From NCBI GenBank assembly GCA_009746045.1, contig RPFO01001021.1, positions 606,616-670,615 on the forward strand: a DNA stretch of 64,000 nt. The letters are read 5' to 3'. Positions 29,456 through 39,774 of this stretch are shown in pieces. How positions within the stretch are numbered: position 1 is the stretch's first letter; each line of letters opens with the position of its first letter. Under the pieces are notes generated by a model, which did no database searches, was not told where the DNA came from, and saw only the letters and a program-made list of their open reading frames with translations. The translations under genes and the position numbers were made by a program. The DNA comes from Mesostigma viride (taxonomy: Eukaryota; Streptophyta; Mesostigmatophyceae; Mesostigmatales; Mesostigmataceae).

Positions 29456-31034
29456 CGGGCAGCATGCACGCCATCGGCCCTGTTTCCCGCGCTAATTCGT
29501 GTGCCGGCCCGGCGCGGCTTGTCTGGGCGCGTCGGATTTTAGTGCGGTATTGGCCCGGACCCCCGCACTCGCCCCCGCACAAGAGTTTTCTTCATCCTGG
29601 CCCGAATAGGAGCTTCCGGTCAGAGGCGAACATGTTCGCCCGGTTCCCATGGTGACCCGAACACGGACACGAACATGTTCGGTAAGTTTCCAGGGCGACC
29701 CGAACCCGAACAGCACATGTTCGGCCGAACATTTTAGGCGACCCGAACACCGCACATGTTCGGTATTCGCCCGAACATGTTCGTGTTCGGTATGCGGCGG
29801 ATGTCCCAGCCCTACCCGCTACTGTAGCTCGGTCAGGCGTTTGATTTTTCCAGGTAAATAGGTGTACGTTTATTCCAAATATAGCCAGTAGTTAATTCCT
29901 GCTAAGCCTAGGTCAGGCGTTTGATTTTAAAGTGCAGGTGTCCGCTTCGGCCCTGCTGTACTTACAACTTACGCTGAGAACTTACCAAGTATTGGTTGAT
30001 TCTAGGAAGACGTATCGACTTTCAGGCAGGCGTCAGGTTGTTGTTGTTGATTCTGACACCGGACCTGGCGTCAGGCACTAGGCATCGAATTTCCGCCGGC
30101 TTGACGTCATTCTTCTACTTGGAGAATATGCTAATACTATCGCTTACTAAGAGCTTCTACTAAGAGATTCTACAAAAAGTGCCACGTGTCGTACAAGCCA
30201 CGTAGCACGTAGCACACTCCCAAGTCGGTCCGGCGCAGCTTTTTGACAGACTGAGTGCACTCCAGCACTTTTCACTTTGGCTGGCGCCGGGCGGCGCGGT
30301 AGGCCAAACTCTGGAGTACGCTCATGTACGATTTTAGGGGGGGATGTCCCCCCTCCTATCTGACACTAGTCCAACCAAGCAGCACGGACCGCTACGGCTG
30401 TCGCAGGAGATCCCAAAGGTTCGCGAGGACCGGGCTGCAGACCTAATTGCGTAGTACAGTCATTCCCGCGTTAAGTTGCGATCGCCCCCTAAAACTTGGC
30501 GCCGCAACTTAACGCGGGAACGCAACTTAACGGTAGAATTAGGCTAGCAGCCCACCACCTCCTCCTCTGACAGACTTCTATACGGCATTCGACAGCTCTC
30601 GTCAAGCCCGATCCAGCTGCAGCGTCAAAGCCGGCCTAAGTCCATTTTCCAGGCCAGATATTGTGGACAAACTGAAACGGGCGGGCTGCAAACTGAAAAC
30701 ACGCCGTGGGCAGCCACGCAGTGCCTGCGTTTTATAACACAATGACTGATGTGTGTTTAACCCTCTGACTTCTGCTCTTTTTTTGGCGGGTTACTTAATT
30801 GCCAGCCGGCTTCACGTTTGACTGTGACAAAACATGGGAACAGTCGTGAGGGAAGCTTCATTTACTGTCAATGGCCTGCATGTAAACAATAATAACAGCC
30901 GCATGGAGGCCACAGGCAGCGAGACTGCCTGTGGCCTCAACAACCTTGTCTTTGCCCTTCTGCGGTGCATTCGGCATGACTATGGTCAAGTTCGGCATGA
31001 CTATGGTGGTAATTCCAGGTTGGATGGGTGGTGT

Positions 31035-31170
31035 GGAGGACTGAAGCCGCGTAATCGAACTAACCTAACTCTAAGCTATATCTAGTCTAGAAATGCCTGG
31101 AATATGTGCTACATGATCTCCCAACGGAGACATGTAATAATTTAATTTAATTTAATTTAATTTAATTTTT
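31035..31170 (+). repeat. LINE 3' end with an inverted segment directly before it
   Basis: 31095-31170 is the LINE 3' end in plus orientation (ATGTGCTACATGATCTCCCA, ACGGAGACATG, then (TTTAA)n). Directly before it, 31040-31090 is the reverse complement of the LINE 3' UTR seen at 9925-9980 (AGCCGCGTAATCG ... TCTAGTCTAGAAA). Confidence 0.6.
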
Positions 31171-31654
31171 AATGGTGGTAATTTCTGGCAACTGAGATGT
31201 CTCAATTACAGATGACCATGCATGGTCGTGGATTCTTATGTACCGCAGCCCGCAGGCTGCAAAACTGGATTTGTAAGGTTGCATTCGCGCTTTTCACCTA
31301 AGCCAGCAGGCGGGGAAATTTGCGCGCCAGTGGGGCTTGCGTATTTTGCCCCCTAAAATCACGTAGCGGGTCCGGACTTGGCAAAAAATGGCCTCCTACG
31401 CGGCCAAAAATGGCCTGACACCTACAAATTGAGTCATTACCGCGTTACCGTAGTGGCTCAAAACACATTGCGAAATAATATTTTCGAATGACCCCCCGAA
31501 AAGTGCTAAAATAATGCTCCAATTTACCCCGTAAAGTATGAAAACCGGGCAGCGCCGCTACACCTGTTTCTGGCAGGCCGCGGCGAAGCTAGATGAAGGG
31601 GAGCGCCGCGCTTGCCGCGCCGCGTCGCGCCAGATTGAGAACGCATTCAATTTT

Positions 31655-32497
31655 CGGGGAAATGGGTATATTTTATTAGCCAATTATGGACCAAAGAGGT
31701 GAGAGGGGAAATGAGTATCAGCGAATCCTAATGAAGGTGGGCACACACACGTGTGGCGGTGACAGGTGAAAGGCTAATAGGGCGCGTTATTAGACCAGGG
31801 AAGCCATTGGACCTGAGTAATGTCGCCATGAGGCATACTGGTGAATACCTGATTACGGCCCAGTAGATCATGAAAAAGCTGGAGCGGGCTGGGCTTGTCG
31901 TTATTGGGCCCTGGGTCCCACACCCTGTGTTGTTCCTGAGCTAACAGCCAGTAGCGGCGCATAGCCGCATTCCATAGGTATATAAAGCGCCGGACTACGC
32001 CGCCGCGGGTATACCGGCTCCTCGCGGACCTTAAAGACTGTCTCGTTGCGAATGGTCCAGATCGCGTATAGCATAGTAGTGCGTAGCCATATCCATTCTG
32101 CTTGGGAAACTGAAAGCTCGGTCCCTGGTGTGCCAGCAATACCGAAAATGATGGTACGCATGCTGATTGGGAGAGTGGGTGGCGATGCCGTCCATGCGGC
32201 CCAGATGTTAATGAGCCACGTCCAAACCCCAGGGAGATTACAGTAAAGAAACCTGTGCTCAATGGTTTCACTAGGGTGCGTGCACAGGCATGATGCATCA
32301 TGACCAAAACGCTCGTGGAGCGTAGCGCAGACCCCTATCGCCCTATGCATCAAAATGAGGTGTTGTACATCAGTGGCCCTGCGGTCCACGAGAGGGTGGT
32401 CTACCGCCAGGGTAATCATCTTAACCCAAGTGTAGCCCGGCCAATGTATTCCCCAGCGGGCACGGCCCGGATGGGGCTGAGAACGCCCGGATGGGGC
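31655..32497 (-). pseudogene. 5'-truncated LINE with a CX2C-type finger, flanked by 19-bp TSD
   Basis: The direct repeat TGAGAACGCATTCAATTTT occurs at 31636-31654 and 32498-32516. Between them, the minus strand reads HERFGHDASCLCTHPSETIE, then HRFLYCNLPGVWTWLINIW. This is the zinc-binding segment (C-x-C ... E-x-x-x-H-x(4)-C ... W) found after the reverse transcriptase in many plant-type LINEs. The frame shifts between 31774-32307 and 31901-32512. No polymerase domain remains. It sits inside the mariner-type element, so it inserted later. Confidence 0.65.
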
Positions 32498-32516
32498 TGA
32501 GAACGCATTCAATTTT

Positions 32517-33050
32517 GAATTCTAGAACGATTTGCATGGTCCAACTAGACAACCTAAGCCGTACTCGAGTTAACACAAGTTAGACAAGTACTTTTTGCAT
32601 TTGGGTATGATCAGGGAGGATACGTCATGAATACTCGGGAGGATACGTCATGAATAAGTTACATTTTATTTTGAACATAAAATTTGAGCACTAACTTAAT
32701 ATAATCACTAGGTACTGATTTGGGCCATATTTCTGATTAGGGCCATGTTGGGTTAATTAATTAAGAAATAGCACTGATTAGGGCCCTATTAGCACTCATG
32801 ATTAGGGGCCCTATTAGCACTGATTAGGGGCCCTATTACTTAAGATTAGGGCCTTATGTCATACTGGTACTCATTTAATTGTCAGATAGGAACTGCGCTT
32901 GGTGGGTAATTAATGTACTTGGTAGGTTAGAATCCAAGTCAGACACTGAACTAGGTGCCCTAATATAAACAAGCTCCCGGGCTCGAAGTTTACCTAACAC
33001 GTGCTGAACTTTCCCCGCAAAGTGTCAAAACCATGCAGAAAAACCCTCGA
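32517..33050. other. AT-rich non-coding part of the mariner-type element
   Basis: The phrase GATTAGGGCCCTATTAGCAC recurs in diverged form three to four times between 32715 and 32845. GGATACGTCATGAATA is duplicated at 32618 and 32640. No gene is seen. Confidence 0.45.
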
Positions 33051-33274
33051 AAAAATATTAATTCGCAATGTGTTTTGAGCCACTACGGTAAGTTGCGATG
33101 GCCTCCATGCTTAAGTTGCGGTCGCCCCCCAAACTTCGGCGCCGCAACTTAACGCGGGAACGCAACCTTAAGAAACGCAACTTAACGCGGGAATGACTGT
33201 ATGAGGAAAATAAGAAGAGACAGCCATTGAACTGCTAGTGAGAATGGTTACTGTCCTTCTTTCCTTCATTCATG

Positions 33275-33370
33275 CGCCTCCGTTGGGAGAGTCATGGGGT
33301 ACCAATTTTTGAGTAGGTAACTTTCATCCCTGCTTGATGTTGTACAGAAAAAAGGGGGCATGACCAGTAC
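33275..33370 (-). repeat. dispersed repeat B, copy 1, next to the RAD7-like start
   Basis: GCCTCCGTTGGGAGAGTCAT, then GGGGTACCAA, continuing to AAAAAGGGGGCATG. The same block with about 85 percent identity by eye is at 39660-39755. It contains the reverse complement of the shared CAAC stem-loop. It ends about 70 bp before the RAD7-like ATG, so it forms part of that gene's promoter or 5' UTR. Confidence 0.6.
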
Positions 33371-33439
33371 TGTCATGGTGGTGCACTGGTCGCTCTTTAA
33401 TTCACATAGGGAACATCGGAGACGCAATCGCTGGCATCC

Positions 33440-36400
33440 ATGACAGCCAGACGAATACCTTCGTTGTCAGCTCTTTGTCTTGGTGTTTTCGGTACCCACC
33501 TTGCAGAATTCTTAGAATTAATGGGATCATCTTCTGAGGAAGACGTTGCCGTGGTCAGGGTCTCTATAAAGTCTTGCCTGCCCGAGTCTCTGAGAAGGTC
33601 ACTATTTGCTTTAGCGAGGCGCAAGGGTCTCTTGACAGACCGGTCGCTTTTGATGCTCCTAGATGAAAGTTGCTCGTCACTCGATGTCAGTGGTAGCGGG
33701 ATTTCGCATCATGGCCTCGTTGACGCGGTGAAGCTCTGCCCAGGGTTGAGGCATATGGATGTCAGGTAAAAACTCTTTTATAACCAAACAGCAGTGATAT
33801 GTATATATATATAAAGTGGAGTTCGGTGAAGTAATTCCATTTTCATGCAGTATCCCCATGTGTCTGGACGAGTGCCCGGCACGGTAACGCCAGCGGTATT
33901 TGCGTGTCCCTCTGCACTGCGACCGTGCGCCTTTGCTACTTACCCAGCCGCTGCCCAGGGCTTACCGAGGAATCCATCCGCGTTATTGTCAACGAATGCC
34001 AAGATTTAACAGTGCTGCGGTGTGGGTAAGTGACAGCACGGTTGTATCGGAAGTTAACCTGCGCGTGCTCTGGTTTGTGGCACGCAATGGGGCTGAAGGC
34101 TGAGGATGCTCCACAGAATTGGAAGCCTCTCGTGAATAAGCAGATTTCTTCTGAGCCACCCGCGGGCAGTTGGATATCAATGGCAGAGCTACTGTTTGCC
34201 TTGATTGGAAACTGTTTTCCACCAACCAAGCTTTGTAAATGTAGCATCCCAGCAATTAGTTGTTTTAAAAATTCAATTTGCAGTGTGCAACTGGGGGAGG
34301 CTTGTTTTTCCAGGATTTTTTTGGCGGGTTTATTCACGTCTACTTCTTATCTCTCGTCCATCAAGCCTCGATCATTAAAAAAAAAAAAAAAAAAAAAAAG
34401 TTCGATTTGTGGATTGTAGTTGAAGTATGTTTTGTACTTTGGTCATCACTGAAGGTATTGCTGCATAGCATATGGGTTGGATGTTGACGCACTGCCACCC
34501 ATTTCCAGAAGTTTTCTGTCCGTGTGTGTCATAAGACATCGTCAGTACGTGTCTTTCTAACCCCAAGCACTTCTTCCTAGGACCAACCACTCCTTCCTAG
34601 GACCAAGTGCTGCTTCCTAGGACCAAGTGCTGCTCCTAGGACCAAGCACTTCTTCCTAGGACCAAGCGCTCCTTCCTAGGACCAAGCACTCCTTCCTAGG
34701 ACCAAGCGCTCCTTCCTAGGACCAAGTGCTGCTCCTAGGACCAAGCGCTTCTTCCTAGGACCAAGCACTTCTTCCTAGGACCAAGCGCTTCTTCCTAGGA
34801 CCAAGCACTCCTTCCTAGGACCAAGTGCTGCTTCCTAGGACCAAGTGCTGCTCCTAGGACCAAGCACTTCTTCCTAGGACCAAGCGCTCCTTCCTAGGAC
34901 CAAGCACTCCTTCCTAGGACCAAGCACTCCTTCCTAGGACCAAGGGCTGCTCCTAGGACCAAGTGCTGCTTCCTAGGACCAAGCACTTCTTCCTAGGACA
35001 CAGCGCTTCTTCCTAGGACCAAGCGCTCCTTCCTAGGACCAAGCACTCCTTCCTAGGACCAAGCACTCCTTCCTAGGACCAAGGGCTGCTCCTAGGACCA
35101 AGTGCTGCTTCCTAGGACCAAGCACTTCTTCCTAGGACACAGCGCTTCTTCCTAGGACCAAGCACTTCTTCCTAGGACCAAGCGCTGCTTCCTAGGACCA
35201 AGCGCTCCTTCCTAGGACCAAGCGCTCCTTCCTAGGACCAAGTGCTGCTCCTAGGACCAAGTGCTGCTTCCTATGACCAAGCGCTCCTTCCTAGGACCAA
35301 GCGCTCCTTCCTAGGACCAAGCACTCCTTCCTAGGACCAAGCGCTCCTTCCTAGGACCAAGCGCTCCTTCCTAGGACCAAGCACTTCTTCCTAGGACCAA
35401 GCACTTCTTCCTAGGACCAAGCACTTCTTCCTAGGACCAAGCGCTCCTTCCTAGGACTAAGCGCTCCTTCCTAGGACATTTGTGTATTGCTAGGCGCCAC
35501 CCCAGGAAGCTCGGGGCCACTTCAATGACCGCTGTGCGCCGATGGGCCATCATCACCGCTTAACTTTACTCCCAGCTAGATATGCAGTGCCATGGCAGCC
35601 GATGCCAAGGGAGATAATGCATCAACTGCGCGCCCGTCAATGATCAATATCCATCGGGTCCTTGCCCATGCGTGTTGCCGCGCGCACGCACTATGACAGT
35701 TGGCCCGTGGGCTGGTCCGTGTCGCACATCTTGTGCTCCCGGCCCTCGTCGCACATCGCCCTGCTCTTGCACAATTTTTTCCCCCCGCCGCATTTTGTTA
35801 CAGGTGCCGTCGCCCGTCACCCTTGGTCGCATCCCCACCCTGTGGTCCGCCTCCCCTACCCCTCATCATCTTCCTCTCCCACGAACTGCCGTGCGCGTTT
35901 TCAAGCAACCAACGTGGCGTTGCCATCCTGGTGCTGCCACCTGTCAGTTGGTATCGTTTGGCCCGCCACCTGTTTGCTATCGTGCCATCCACGATCGTGC
36001 TGCGCCCATGCTGCCACTGCCATCTGATTCCATGCTACCATCCCCATCACCGCCGCCGGACCCCACCATTGTTCTGACATCACCATCCTCGTCATCATCG
36101 TGCCGTCATCGTTATGCTGACATCAGCGGGTGCCCCGCGAGCGATGCCGCCATGCGCTGCGCGCTGCCCCACCTGGTGGCGCGGCTGGACCAGCCGGAGG
36201 AACCCGCGGCCGCGTGGGACGAGCTGGACCCGGACGCGGTGTGTCAGGGACCGCGCTCGCTGCAGTGGCTGACGTGGGTACGTGGGGTGGGGGGGGGTGG
36301 GGGGGGGGGGGGGGGGGGGTGGGGGGGGGGGTGGGGGGGGGGGGTGGGGGGTGGGGGGGGGGTGGGGGGGTGGGTGGGGGGGTGGGGGGGGGGTGGGGGG

Positions 36401-37954
36401 GGGGGGGGGGGGGGGGGGGGGGTACGTGGGGGGGGGGGAAGTGGATGCATGTACGCGCGCGTGTGTGTGGTGGGGGGTCAACATCTGGAGTTTGGCTGCC
36501 TGGGACATGAGATAAGTTTGAGCTCCTGAATATCCGGATCTTATAACTGTGCACTGTTGCTGACGGCTACCCTCCCATCCGGTGTAGCCCACATCAGCTA
36601 CTGCCTTAGCCCATAGACGACCCTGAATGTGGCCTCACATACCGTGACCATCGCTGATGGGATTGGCTGTTGACCGTGTCTTGCCAAACATGCATGCCCA
36701 CCCCATCCCGTGTCGTCCCATAAACCGTCTTTGCCGAACTGAGGTCGCTATCAGCCCACGATCGACCCGGCATCCGAAGCCACCCTGCGGAAAGGGGGCG
36801 GACACCGCATCCACCTGAACAACCCTGAGGGCTGCCGCTGCTACGCCGTCGTGCGCGGCGCCAGCGCGGCCGCCTTGCTTGCGGCGCAGCGGCGGTTGAC
36901 TAATACTTCTACTGCAGTCACGTCCTCCTCTTCCTCCAGCTCGACGGCTCATTCTTCTTGTTCATGCAATGGTGGCCAAGCAACAACAACAGCACAAGGC
37001 TCCCTCCCTTCTGCTTCCCTCCGTGCCGCCTTGAACCAGGCGGAGATGTCGGGCGCAATGCCCCTGGACTGGCTGAAGGCGGCGGCCAGCGGCAGGGCCC
37101 CTGGCGAGCCGACGCCTGTCCTATTCTGCCCGATTCTTCGGCCACACGCGGCGGTGCCTGTGGAAGCAATCGGCGACGTGGCGTTGGACTATTGGGCGGT
37201 GGAGGGGGTGGACCCTTTGGTGTGGAGCCACGATAGCGAATGGGAGGGGGGTGAGGAGGAGGGGGATGATGACGATGATGATGATTTACAAGATCGTTTG
37301 CGTGGTAATGGGCAAGGGGGCGCCAGGGACGGTGGTGGCCTGGGACACCTGGCGTGGCGCTCGCGACCCGCACAGGGAGTGGAGGTGGCGTCTCGAGGCG
37401 ACCCGAGAGCGTCACCTGACGGGGGACTAACTTCATGTGGCATCGCCAACAGTACAACCAAGTCCCCTTGGAGTGGTTCCCCTTCCCGTAGCCGGGGCCG
37501 GTTAAAGCAGCGCATACCATCCGTGGTGGCATCGACACAACCCGGTGGTGGTGCTGATATTGCCCCTCAGACGGCACGAGTGATCACGGTGACAACAAGC
37601 TACGTGGGCCCTGGAGGAAGGCAACCCCCAGGGGCCCCCTCAGCCGGGTACTCGCTCCTCGTCCACCCGCGCATGCCCATGGGCGAGCTGCTCAAGCTTC
37701 CCATCGCCGAGCGGTTCCGTCTCGCCTACGTGCTGCGCGACCTGAGACTCGCCCCCAAGCGGGCCAAGAACGTGCGGCAGCAGGAGCGCCGCGCTGCTAA
37801 AGTTGCCGCCACGACCACAGTGGCCACGGGGCGGTCGCCGTCGTCGTCGGCACGCGGGCGCCGGGTTGTGCATGACAGCCACGTGGACGCGCTCGTGTCG
37901 GCCGTCAGCTGCAAGTGGCAGCTAGGGATCGAGCCAGACGTCGGGCTGGTGTAG
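33440..37954 (+). CDS. RAD7-like: RAD7-like leucine-rich-repeat protein
   Basis: Exons read as 33440-33765, 33948-34025, 36127-36277 and 36755-37954, with phases 2, 2 and 0, giving 584 residues. Junctions restore LRR reading: LRHMDVS joins RCPGLTEESIRVIVNECQDL, and TVLRCG joins GCPASDAAMRCALPHL, then SLQWLTW joins PTIDPASEATLR. Residues about 1-30 (RIPSLSALCLGVFGTHL) and 40-75 match the N-terminal RAD7 core. A low-complexity Ser/Asp part follows, and near residue 500 comes PIAERFRLAYVLRDLRLAPK, then RAKNVRQQERRA. I know that wording from plant RAD7-like proteins. Yeast Rad7 acts in global-genome nucleotide excision repair as a substrate adaptor of a cullin ligase; that role here is inferred. 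ATG 33440 is chosen because no better upstream codon or acceptor with coding sequence is visible. Confidence 0.87.
34562..35478 (+). repeat. 20-bp minisatellite in RAD7-like intron 2
   Basis: About 46 units of CTTCCTAGGACCAAGCGCTC occur, with 17-bp short units (GCTCCTAGGACCAAGTG) interspersed. Each unit carries two palindromes, CCTAGG and AGCGCT. A higher-order block around CAAGGGCTGCTCCTAGGACC and GGACACAGCGCTTCTTCC repeats (about 34940-35010 and 35085-35150). Confidence 0.92.
36284..36440 (+). repeat. G-run tract directly after a 5' splice site
   Basis: Near-pure G with scattered T starts six bases after the donor GTACGT of RAD7-like exon 3. It could form G-quadruplexes in DNA or RNA. Assembly length here is doubtful. 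Minus-strand proline-rich frames are artefacts. Confidence 0.85.
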
Positions 37955-38036
37955 CCTGCGTTACGAACAGACCAGCTGGTGTGGCCTGGTGTTCCCTAGT
38001 AATCGCAGAGGCCATATACATTCGGTGGATCTGCAG

Positions 38037-38041
38037 TGTAA
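38037..38041 (+). terminator. candidate polyadenylation signal TGTAA
   Basis: TGTAA lies 83 bp after the RAD7-like stop codon. The distance fits chlorophyte-type signals better than the instance near 7745. From 38042 to 38370 there is a run of GGTAGAGCAGACGGGTAGAG-like steps and nothing coding. Confidence 0.4.
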
Positions 38042-38379
38042 TCTGTGGGTATAAAGCTTTGAATGGAACATGGTAGAGCAGACGGGTAGAGCAGGCGGGT
38101 AGAGCAGATAGGTGTAGAGCTCCGACTGGTAGAGCAGACCAGTCGGTATCGTAGCTCTGGGTCTAGATTGCAAGCCGGTCTAGCAAATAGGGTTCTAGCA
38201 AAGACCAGTCTAGCCAAGGCGCATCTAGGACACCGGTCCTGGCAGCAGGTCTAGCAGTGGAGCGGGAGGGTGCAATGGAGCGCTGGTACGTGTTCTTGAC
38301 TGGCAACAAATCCCGCGGGGGCTGACCAATCATTTGTTATTAGAAGAGACGGGGCCCAGCATCTAGTCAGGGGGGTATC

Positions 38380-38520
38380 CACAGCGTGTTGTTGATCCCC
38401 ACCCCTCCAGTGGACCTTCAGCTTCTGGGGATGTCGTGTGGCCGGCGGAAGAAGGTGGGCCACAGCTCGCAATGTTACGGCTGCTGCGCAGTCCTGAGTC
38501 AGGTGCAAAGAAAGCATGTT
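38380..38520 (-). pseudogene. ORF1 C-terminal fragment, badly decayed
   Basis: The minus strand reads, with frame changes, CELWPTFFRRPHDIP and KLKVHWRGG, then NNTLWIPP. This follows the RDLWPEYLRHKQDPQKPKVY, then WRGG...INHKMWTPP end of the ORF1 at 10723-11310. It is short, so the call is tentative. Confidence 0.45.
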
Positions 38521-38636
38521 TGCATGTCTCATAATTGATACACATATTGATATGTCGTATAATTCTAACTTGTAAGTACGTACGAGGCTACACACGTGCA
38601 TTTCCAGCTGCCATTCATCTTCATTGGTCAATTATC

Positions 38637-39622
38637 GGCCGTTCGTTCGTTCGTTCGTTCGTTCGTTCGTTCGTTCGTTCGTTCGTTCGTTCGTTCGTTC
38701 GTTCGTTCGTTCGTTCGTTCGTTCGTTCGTTCGTTCGTTCGTTCGTTCGTTCGTTCGTTCGTTCGTTCGTTCGTTCGTTCGTTCGTTCGTTCGTTCGTTC
38801 GTTCGTTCGTTCGTTCGTTCGTTCGTTCGTTCGTTCGTTCGTTCGTTCGTTCGTTCGTTCGTTCGTTCGTTCGTTCGTTCGTTCGTTCGTTCGTTCGTTC
38901 GTTCGTTCGTTCGTTCGTTCGTTCGTTCGTTCGTTCGTTCGTTCGTTCGTTCGTTCGTTCGTTCGTTCGTTCGTTCGTTCGTTCGTTCGTTCGTTCGTTC
39001 GTTCGTTCGTTCGTTCGTTCGTTTGTTCCTTCGTTCGTTCGTTTGTTCCTTCGTTCGTTCGTTCGTTCCTTCGTCCGTCCGTCCGTCCGTCCGTCCGTCC
39101 GTCCGTCCGTCCGTCCGTCCGTCCGTCCGTCCGTCCGTCCGTCCGTCCGTCCGTCCGTCCGTCCGTCCGTCCGTCCGTCCGTCCGTCCGTCCGTCCGTCC
39201 GTCCGTCCGTCCGTCCGTCCGTCCGTCCGTCCGTCCGTCCGTCCGTCCGTCCGTCCGTCCGTCCGTCCGTCCGTCCGTCCGTCCGTCCGTCCGTCCGTCC
39301 GTCCGTCCGTCCGTCCGTCCGTCCGTCCGTCCGTCCGTCCGTCCGTCCGTCCGTCCGTCCGTCCGTCCGTCCGTCCGTCCGTCCGTCCGTCCGTCCGTCC
39401 GTCCGTCCGTCCGTCCGTCCGTCCGTCCGTCCGTCCGTCCGTCCGTCCGTCCGTCCGTCCGTCCGTCCGTCCGTCCGTCCGTCCGTCCGTCCGTCCGTCC
39501 GTCCGTCCGTCCGTTCGTTCGTTCGTTCGTTCGTTCGTTCGTTCGTTCGTTCGTTCGTTCGTTCGTTCGTTCGTTCGTTCGTTCGTTCGTTCGTTCGTTC
39601 GTTCGTTCGTTCGTTCGTTCGT
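38637..39622 (+). repeat. (TTCG)n-(TCCG)n-(TTCG)n compound tetranucleotide array
   Basis: TTCG units run from 38637 to about 39070, TCCG units from about 39070 to 39512, then TTCG units again to 39622. Variant TTTG and TTCC units lie only at the first border (39020-39070). Every unit carries a CpG. Frames reading SFVR, SVRP or NERT on either strand are not genes. Confidence 0.95.
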
Positions 39623-39624
39623 CA

Positions 39625-39660
39625 TTCAGTCAGTCAGACAGTCAGTCAGTCAGTCAGTCA
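39625..39660 (+). repeat. (CAGT)n stretch
   Basis: CAGTCAGTCAGACAGTCAGT and more units directly follow the TTCG array and lead into dispersed repeat B. A second CAGT run is at 16075-16092. Confidence 0.85.
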
Positions 39661-39755
39661 GTCACGCGCCTCGGTTGGGAGAGTCACGGGGTACCAACTT
39701 TTGAGTTGGTACCTTCATCCGGCCTGTTTTGACGCACAACAAGAAGGGGGCATGG
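39660..39755 (-). repeat. dispersed repeat B, copy 2
   Basis: GCGCCTCGGTTGGGAGAGTC, then ACGGGGTACCAACTTTTGAG and TTGGTACC. It pairs with the copy at 33275-33370. The GGTACCAA/TTGGTACC pair forms its own short hairpin in this copy, which is lost in copy 1. Confidence 0.6.
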
Positions 39756-39774
39756 GACCTCCCCCTTAGTCAGG

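Larger units (their letters stand above)
17314..29814. mobile_element. 12.5-kb hAT-type transposon, with nested insertions
   Basis: Both termini read TAGGGCTGGGACATCCG inward, and an exact 8-bp duplication CCCGCTAC flanks them (17306-17313 and 29815-29822). The 8-bp TSD and TAGGG start are hallmarks of the hAT superfamily. Inside each end lie degenerate copies of ACCCGAACACGAAC and GAACATGTTCGG. Further in is a matching inverted segment (GGAAGCTCCTATTCGGGCCA ...) at about 23880-24060 and 29460-29625. The left copy is pushed inward by the 6.1-kb element nested at 17545-23661. I find no hAT transposase, so it is either non-autonomous or eroded. It also holds a CCCT array, LINE fragments and paired hairpins. 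Confidence 0.75.
30457..33199. mobile_element. 2.7-kb Tc1/mariner-type element with nested insertions
   Basis: The left end CAGTCATTCCCGCGTTAAG (continuing TTGCG) is the exact reverse complement of the right end, with TA on both sides (30455-30456 and 33200-33201). The CAGT start and TA duplication fit the pogo/Tigger branch. Each end has a second, inverted copy of the CGCGTTAAGTTGCG motif a short distance inside, so each end can fold on itself. A second inverted pair (CCGTAGTGGCTCAAAACACA) lies at about 31452 and 33068. No transposase is seen. Confidence 0.75.

Noticed and set aside
33851-33883. A possible 33-bp extra exon in the RAD7-like gene (CAG before, GTAACG after)
   Set aside because: Skipping it gives LRHMDVSRCPGLTEESIRV, which is a perfect leucine-rich repeat; including it breaks the repeat.
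36095-36592. Minus-strand proline-rich frames of 143-165 codons
   Set aside because: They are antisense to the G-run tract and RAD7-like exon 3.
38535-39769. Frames of 330-390 codons reading SFVR, SVRP or NERT
   Set aside because: They belong to the TTCG/TCCG array; both strands and all frames are open.
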